A stretch of 64,000 nucleotides of DNA, from positions 868,001-932,000 of the forward strand of contig NZ_JADJJX010000001.1 in the NCBI RefSeq assembly GCF_016706325.1, written 5' to 3'. Under the pieces are notes generated by a model. That model ran no database searches, had not been told where the DNA came from, and saw only the letters and a program-made list of their open reading frames with translations. Of the stretch, positions 60,707-64,000 are shown piece by piece (position 1 is the first letter of the stretch; each line of letters opens with the position of its first letter). Origin of the DNA: Methanothrix sp. Its GTDB lineage: Archaea > Halobacteriota > Methanosarcinia > Methanotrichales > Methanotrichaceae. A program made the position numbers and the translations under genes.

Positions 60707-61099
60707 ATGATAAAGTATCTTATTTCATCTGCTGTGCTCCTCATGCTGACCGGGGCCGCCCTTGGGACGGTGTGGCTTTATGTCGATCCACTCTCCTTCC
60801 CCATATCGCCGTATCAATCGGCTGAGACCGGCTTCAATCTCACTGATACTGCTCTCACCAAGATCGCCGGTTTTACCTATTATACCACCCTGGGTGAGGA
60901 CTTCTATAAGCGAGCCATTCCTGTCAATTACACCAATGCCACCAACTCAGTGATGATCAGCAGCACAGCAAATGGGACAGCCTCCTTCCTGACCTCTCCT
61001 ACCTTCGGCGGTCATAAAGAGAACAATCTGCTCTATGCCCAGAGCAAATCATCCTTCAGAGTGGGTGGCCAGGGCTCTTGGAGGAATCTGAGCTTATGA
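60707..61099 (+). CDS. small secreted protein, 130 aa, unrecognised
   Basis: A signal peptide (MIKYLISSAVLLMLTGAALG) precedes a ~110-residue extracellular domain rich in aromatic residues and N-x-S/T sequons (NLTDTAL, NYTNATNS). A TATA-like GATTTAAATC 24-33 bp before the ATG suggests a nearly leaderless transcript. It follows the giant surface protein gene on the same strand but has its own promoter. Function unknown. Confidence 0.7.
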   Translation: MIKYLISSAVLLMLTGAALGTVWLYVDPLSFPISPYQSAETGFNLTDTALTKIAGFTYYTTLGEDFYKRAIPVNYTNATNSVMISSTANGTASFLTSPTFGGHKENNLLYAQSKSSFRVGGQGSWRNLSL

Positions 61100-61174
61100 G
61101 GAGTGCTTCATCTCTCTATCAGCTTTAAGGGCTGCTGCTAATCCTGCCCGATCCCGTCCTCGTCGGGTGCTGAT

Positions 61175-62365
61175 TCAGGGTCCTCCTTCAGGGTCCTCCT
61201 CCCGCTCCCTGATGGCAACGGCTATCAGGGTTACCGTCAGGGCGATCAGAGTGAAGGCATAAAGAGCCCCTTTGATTCCCTGCATATCAGCAGCCAGCCC
61301 GGCCACAATCGGTCCTATCACCACTCCGGACATGCGGGCGGTATTGAAGATGCCATAGGTCTCCCCCCGACGAGAGGCGCTGGTGATGTCGGCCACCAGG
61401 GCGGCAGCAGCGGGGCCGCATATGCCCAATCCCAGCCCCAGGCCGGCAAAGAGAAGCATGACCTGAATCAGGCTTGCAGCCAGGAAGAGAGAGGCAAAGG
61501 AGATCAGGCCGGCAAGGCTGCCCAGAAGGATGAGCAGTCTTCTCCTCCCCCGGTCTGCCAGGTGGCCAAAATAGATGTTCGAGATGGCGGTTATTCCACC
61601 ATAGACCAGATAGATGAGTCCAATATCAGTGATGGAGAAGCCCAGAGCCCTGGCATATGAGGGGAGGAGGGTGATGTTGAAGCCTGCCACCACCCCAGAC
61701 CAGAGGATGACAGCGCAGCAGGCGAGAAATGTGATTGCATAACCGGGAGCGAGCAGAGGCTCGTCTCCTCTTTGAGGCGGCTGGCTCTCTTTAAGGAGGA
61801 TTTTCCTGGATTCGGGAACTTTGAAGGTGACGATGATGATCGATACTACTCCCATGAGGGCCCAGAAGTAGAAGGGTGCTTCCAGCCCCATATGGTCATA
61901 GAGTGCTCCCCCCAGAAATGGTCCCAAGGCCAGGGCGGAGAAGAAGGAGGCGTTATAGTAGCCCATGGCTGCTCCCCGGCATTGAGGCCGGGATTGATCT
62001 ATGATCAGAGCCATGGCAGTGGGCCAGACCAATGCCGCTCCCACTCCCCCTAAGGCTCTTATGAACAGCAGAGTATAGGCATTCTCAGCATAGATGTATA
62101 GCGGTGGGAGGAGAGCGAATGTCATCATTCCCAGGAGCATTAGCCTCTTTCTCCCCATCCTGTCGGAGAGACGGCCTATGGGCACCTGGACTGCTAGCTG
62201 TGCTGCTCCATAGATGGAGATTATGAATCCGAGCAGGGTGTAAGATGCCCCTAGACCCATAACATAGCTGGGAAAGAATGGTGCAACTAAAGTGAACCCC
62301 AGGACGGCGACGAATACCGCCAGGTAAAGGGGCCAAAGAGAGCTTGAATCCCTGGTAGATGGCAT
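61175..62365 (-). CDS. major facilitator superfamily transporter
   Basis: This 396-residue protein has twelve predicted membrane helices and the MFS loop motif GRLSDRMGRKRLMLLG between helices 2 and 3, repeated in the second half as GHLADRGRRRLLILLG. The pattern resembles the drug-efflux (DHA1/TetA) subgroup, but the substrate cannot be told from sequence. It lies 6 bp after an Lrp-type RAM-domain gene, which may sense a ligand related to the transported compound. Confidence 0.88.
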   Translation of the reverse strand: MPSTRDSSSLWPLYLAVFVAVLGFTLVAPFFPSYVMGLGASYTLLGFIISIYGAAQLAVQVPIGRLSDRMGRKRLMLLGMMTFALLPPLYIYAENAYTLLFIRALGGVGAALVWPTAMALIIDQSRPQCRGAAMGYYNASFFSALALGPFLGGALYDHMGLEAPFYFWALMGVVSIIIVTFKVPESRKILLKESQPPQRGDEPLLAPGYAITFLACCAVILWSGVVAGFNITLLPSYARALGFSITDIGLIYLVYGGITAISNIYFGHLADRGRRRLLILLGSLAGLISFASLFLAASLIQVMLLFAGLGLGLGICGPAAAALVADITSASRRGETYGIFNTARMSGVVIGPIVAGLAADMQGIKGALYAFTLIALTVTLIAVAIREREEDPEGGP

Positions 62366-62371
62366 CCTTCC

Positions 62372-62605
62372 CTAGAACTTCAGCTCCATGCCCAGTATAG
62401 TCTGAGTATTGGTCACTCCGTTTATCTCCCTTACATTCATCACTGCCCGGTTAAGGTCGGATATGCCCTCCACCTCTGCTATGGCGATGAAATCCCTCTC
62501 ACCATAGACGGGAACGACCTCACAGATCCCTTTGATCTTCTCCAGGCGGTCGTAGACCAACTTCTCAGTTCCCGGCTCGACGTTGATCATTATGAAACCC
62601 TTCAT
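62372..62605 (-). CDS. Lrp/AsnC-type RAM-domain protein, stand-alone
   Basis: This 77-residue protein is a complete RAM (regulation of amino acid metabolism) domain: IMINVEPGTEKLVYDRL, VVPVYGERDFIAIAEVE, then VREINGVTNTQTILGM. It has no helix-turn-helix, so it is an effector-binding module without its own DNA-binding domain. GGGAGGTGAGG precedes ATG 62605. It is co-transcribed with the MFS gene. Confidence 0.88.
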   Translation of the reverse strand: MKGFIMINVEPGTEKLVYDRLEKIKGICEVVPVYGERDFIAIAEVEGISDLNRAVMNVREINGVTNTQTILGMELKF

Positions 62606-62799
62606 AGGCCCTCACCTCCCTGTTCCAGTTGATGATTCGGGGAGTCTCTTCTTCAATCGTTATAAATATTCACCACGCCAACAGTCCCTTGCTATTATTA
62701 CCCTTTTCCCTCAGTTGCGCCCACTGCCCCGTCCTCTCCTCTGACCTCTCCTCCACCTCACCCCCTGCCCCCTAGCCCGCTCCCCTCTCCACCCTCTTC

Positions 62800-63423
62800 T
62801 CAGTCATCTATCTTGTTATCTTCTATCTTGTTATCTTCTATCTTGTTATCTTCTATCTTGTTATCTTCTATCTTGTTATCTTCTATCTTGTTATCTTCTA
62901 TCTTGTTATCTTCTATGTGACCTGCCTCGTCTACTGCCCCATATCCGCTCTGCCCGCCCCTTTCCAGAATCTTCTTTTGCACTATCTCTATCTCATCCTC
63001 CAGGCGGGGCAAAGAAAGCTTCTCCCGGGCAAGATACAGGCAATGTAGGGCTTCTTCCAGCCTTCCCATCGCTGTGAGAACGATGGCCGTGGACTCGAGG
63101 TCTATGGCATCCCCACCCTTCTCCAGGACTGTATCGTAGACCTCCAGGGCTTCTTGCAGCCTCCTTTGATTTCGAAGCAGAAAAGCTTTGTTCCGCAGGG
63201 CATCGAGGTTAGCTGGGTCGAGGGATATAGATCGGCTGTAGCTCTCCAGGGCCTCATCGATTCGGCCGAGGCCGAAGAGAGCTACTCCCTGGTTGTTCCA
63301 GGCCTCTGGTATCTCCGGATTGGAGGCGATGACATTCTGGAATATCTCCAGGGCCCTCTCAAAATCCTTCCTCCGGACATAATCCATTCCTTTGTGAAGC
63401 TGAACTCTCTCCTTGCTGTTCAT
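62800..63423 (-). CDS. TPR-repeat protein with repeat-generated acidic/basic tail
   Basis: This 207-residue protein has three to four tetratricopeptide repeats (MDYVRRKDFERALEIFQNVI, PEAWNNQGVALFGLGRIDEA, LDALRNKAFLLRNQRRLQEA), a scaffold for protein contacts. After a linker, the C-terminus is seven exact copies of IEDNK plus IDD, encoded by a 15-bp DNA repeat. It follows the DUF3467 gene by 6 bp. Partner unknown. Confidence 0.82.
   Translation of the reverse strand: MNSKERVQLHKGMDYVRRKDFERALEIFQNVIASNPEIPEAWNNQGVALFGLGRIDEALESYSRSISLDPANLDALRNKAFLLRNQRRLQEALEVYDTVLEKGGDAIDLESTAIVLTAMGRLEEALHCLYLAREKLSLPRLEDEIEIVQKKILERGGQSGYGAVDEAGHIEDNKIEDNKIEDNKIEDNKIEDNKIEDNKIEDNKIDD
62812..62916. repeat. 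15-bp in-frame tandem repeat, seven copies
   Basis: The plus-strand unit is CTTGTTATCTTCTAT. It encodes IEDNK on the minus strand at the very end of the TPR protein. Perfect identity suggests recent slippage expansion; copy changes would alter tail length without frameshift. Confidence 0.95.
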
Positions 63424-63429
63424 TGCTCA

Positions 63430-63774
63430 TCACATATAGCCCTGGATGGGGGCAGAATCCCCTGATTTTTCCGGGTTGCCCTTCTCGGCGATCCCTGCTC
63501 CTGGCCTTTTTATCTCGCCGAATTTTCTCTCATAGTCCTTGATATGCTCACTAAGCCATCTGGCCAGCTCCTTGGCTGCCAGCGGGGATAAGATGACCTC
63601 CATCTCGATCTTTCTCTCCATGACGGTGATATTCTTTCCCCCCTCTCTTGTGGTCCGGGGCGAGTCATTGTAGAAGGCGATTCTGAAGTCGTAGGGGCTG
63701 TGGCCGCCTACTGCCCCGATGGCATAGATCTGCTTGAAGTCAGGGCTGCGTGTGGTCTCTACAGATACTTCCAT
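63430..63774 (-). CDS. DUF3467 family protein
   Basis: This 114-residue protein matches DUF3467 (PDFKQIYAIGAVGGHSPYDF, RIAFYNDSP, EMEVILSPLAAKELARWL), small proteins of unknown function in archaea and bacteria. The C-terminal 30 residues are a low-complexity tail. It heads a two-gene unit with the TPR protein. Confidence 0.82.
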   Translation of the reverse strand: MEVSVETTRSPDFKQIYAIGAVGGHSPYDFRIAFYNDSPRTTREGGKNITVMERKIEMEVILSPLAAKELARWLSEHIKDYERKFGEIKRPGAGIAEKGNPEKSGDSAPIQGYM

Positions 63775-64000
63775 AGATCAGATGACGGCCTCCAGATTAA
63801 AAAAGATGATGATATCCTTGCTGCGAATTGCTGCTGCTCTGAGGAGGGGCAATGGTGATCATCTGCCCCCCCTCCCTCAAAATCAGGATCCTCCAGCTGA
63901 AAGATTGGAGAAGATATTGGAGAAGATGAGGGTTGATCAGCCCTCAGCACAAAGGCGCAAAGGTGCAAAGAATAGTCTTATGCAATAGATCTGAGGCCAT
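63775..64000. other. upstream region of the DUF3467 gene, window end
   Basis: Probably the promoter region of the minus-strand DUF3467-TPR unit. A plus frame (from about 63782 to 63988) encodes a basic peptide but lacks a clear ribosome-binding site. GGCGCAAAGGTGCAAAG near 63954 resembles a motif near 16240. Confidence 0.4.

Noticed and set aside
63734..63988. Basic plus-strand peptide at the window end
   Set aside because: It starts antisense inside the DUF3467 gene, with only a weak alternative start near 63782 and no clear ribosome-binding site.

Overview
The window is a chromosomal segment of a methanogenic archaeon, most likely an aceticlastic member of the Methanosarcinia close to Methanothrix/Methanosaeta. 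That placement is inference. The sequence itself shows a complete mtrEDCBAFGH methyltransferase operon, mtd, fae, two F420 biosynthesis genes (cofD, cofG), methanogenesis marker 12, archaeal lipid genes (carS, egsA), a mevalonate-entry cluster, intron-bearing tRNAs, TATA/BRE promoters and a giant Ig/SdrD-like surface protein.

Region by region. 0.3-4.3 kb: a minus-strand sugar-phosphate operon (PfkB kinase, class I aldolase, phosphoglycerate mutase) ending in an HPr-kinase-like P-loop protein. 4.3-4.6 kb: a divergent control region with two inverted repeats around a triplicated 15-mer. 4.6-8.2 kb: a coupled plus-strand trio of MoxR-type AAA+ ATPase, GXGXG (FwdC/GltB-like) beta-helix protein and vWA protein. 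8.3-12.6 kb: tRNA-His, a nucleoside-deaminase-like gene, membrane and secreted proteins, and several short tandem arrays just upstream of genes. 12.6-15.9 kb: DUF35 protein, thiolase, HMG-CoA synthase and their HTH regulator. 16.0-23.8 kb: tRNA-Gly, carS, the mtr operon, a YkgJ-family protein and two tiny divergent membrane proteins. 23.8-31.4 kb: a cofactor block (mmp12, cofD, ZPR1-type zinc finger, sepF, cofG, UPF0179) followed by egsA, an orphan ABC ATPase and mtd. egsA and the ABC gene each carry a single-base frameshift.

31.7-38.0 kb is an accessory island, visibly more A+T rich in its middle. It is bounded by a 15-bp direct repeat of the 3' end of tRNA-Asp and holds a decayed tyrosine integrase, a two-gene module that looks like a toxin-antitoxin pair (Panacea-like plus PIN), an IS5-type transposase, a hypothetical gene and a decayed IS256-type element. 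tRNA-Asp and an intron-containing tRNA-Tyr follow.

38.4-43.6 kb: two secreted proteins, a phosphodiesterase, a DNA alkyltransferase, and pstB with two phoU-type genes but no pstSCA. 43.9-49.4 kb: a protein-quality-control block (thermosome, GrpE, DnaK, DnaJ). 50.4-60.5 kb: fae, then the 3130-residue repeat protein. 60.7-64.0 kb: a small secreted protein, an MFS transporter, an Lrp-type RAM domain, a TPR protein with a repeat-generated tail and a DUF3467 protein.

The least explained parts are the MoxR/GXGXG/vWA trio, the HPr-kinase-like protein in a glycolytic operon, the Panacea-like/PIN pair, and the two small membrane proteins beside mtr.
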